From Desulfovibrio sp. (GTDB lineage: Bacteria > Desulfobacterota > Desulfovibrionia > Desulfovibrionales > Desulfovibrionaceae): 64,000 nucleotides of DNA. Location: assembly GCA_024699605.1 (NCBI GenBank), contig JAILPJ010000102.1, positions 1 to 64,000 on the forward strand, in the 5' to 3' direction. A program made the translations under genes and the position numbers. Below are positions 63,320 through 64,000 of this stretch, in pieces (within the stretch, counting starts at the first letter, position 1; each line of letters opens with the position of its first letter). The notes below the pieces were generated by a model, which was not told the DNA's origin, made no database searches, and saw only the letters and a list, made by a program, of their open reading frames with translations.

Positions 63320-64000
63320 CGGAGTGCCGACCTCAGATGAATACTTTTACTGGGACACACTGAGAGGCATTCGCCGCAATTGGTGCAATTGGCCTCGCCA
63401 GGACGCGTCTGCATGGGACAGACCCGCCGGCAGGCATTGCAATTATTGCAATCGCTATTCTTGGCGAAGGCAAAGAGCGAGAAGCGTTTCAGCAATTCAA
63501 GCAGTCCTCCCATGGGGCAGAGAAAGCGACACCAGGCCATGCTGATAAAAAGACCAAGAGCCAGCAGCCCAAGAACCAGAGCGGAACGGAACAGCCAGAT
63601 ATTCTGAGCATACTGGAAAGTCTGGGCAACAGCGGGCCAGAATTCACCCACACGTATCGGCACATTGACGCGAGGTTGGTTGACCACAAAATAGATCACA
63701 ATACAGCAGAACAGGGCCAGGTATTTGCCCAGGCTGAAAGCGGGTGCGGTCTGCGGATGCACGTCGCGGCAGGTGGGGCTTTTGCTGAAAAGACGGCCAA
63801 TCAATCCGCCGGGACAGATCCAGCCGCAAAAACTGCGGCCAAGCATGATCAGCAAAGCCAGCCAGCCGGCCCAGACGCCCCAGTAGGTGTGGGCGATTCG
63901 TCCCGGACAGGTGAGAATCGGACAATTCTGACAGCTGACAAAGGGTATGACAAAAGGACAGCGGAAAATGCCGTAAAAGGCCCATTCACCGATGAAGAAA
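63316..64000 (-). CDS. NapH/polyferredoxin-like 4Fe-4S membrane protein (5' end beyond window)
   Basis: Frame continues past 63855 to the edge (…CPFVIPFVSCQNCPILTCPGR…); CGWICPGG, CRFLCPMGG, CNNCNACRRVCPM, CTNCGECLSVCP. Confidence 0.85.
   Translation of the reverse strand, partial: FFIGEWAFYGIFRCPFVIPFVSCQNCPILTCPGRIAHTYWGVWAGWLALLIMLGRSFCGWICPGGLIGRLFSKSPTCRDVHPQTAPAFSLGKYLALFCCIVIYFVVNQPRVNVPIRVGEFWPAVAQTFQYAQNIWLFRSALVLGLLALGLFISMAWCRFLCPMGGLLELLKRFSLFAFAKNSDCNNCNACRRVCPMQTRPGEANCTNCGECLSVCPSKSIHLRSALR

Overview
The window looks like chromosomal sequence from a Desulfovibrionaceae-type anaerobe; this is inferred from protein families, not a database search. It carries: a partial IS630-like transposase end; ppiD-like and glmS; a large degenerate sensor-kinase-like protein and two TPR genes; a System I cytochrome c maturation operon (ccmA/B/C/D/E/F, with a CxxxY-type CcmE and a 53-aa CcmD missing from the ORF track); tRNA-fMet and tRNA-Ser(TGA); mrp; a TunR-like recombinase-derived regulator; dksA; an NFACT/RqcH-like gene; lepA, prfA, rpmE and lepB; a bifunctional PFK-2/FBPase-2-like gene; the PFOR-pta-ackA-cstA block; thiS-thiG-thiH-thiF; ilvD; purM; a radical SAM/cobA pair; and a nitrogen-assimilation operon (amtB, P-II, type III GS, three-piece GOGAT) behind a consensus sigma-54 promoter, next to a nifB-like gene and a polyferredoxin gene. 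The most interesting signal is a recurrent 5'-UTR element found directly upstream of at least six genes (two TPR genes, the kinase-like gene, lepB, ackA, pta). A GGAGG Shine-Dalgarno lies 43-52 nt from the ATG, followed immediately by a bipartite hairpin whose stem ends 8-9 nt before the start codon. The stem sequence changes between copies while pairing is kept. This suggests a hairpin-bridged ribosome binding site or riboregulator family. All calls are by eye; no searches or folding programs were run.
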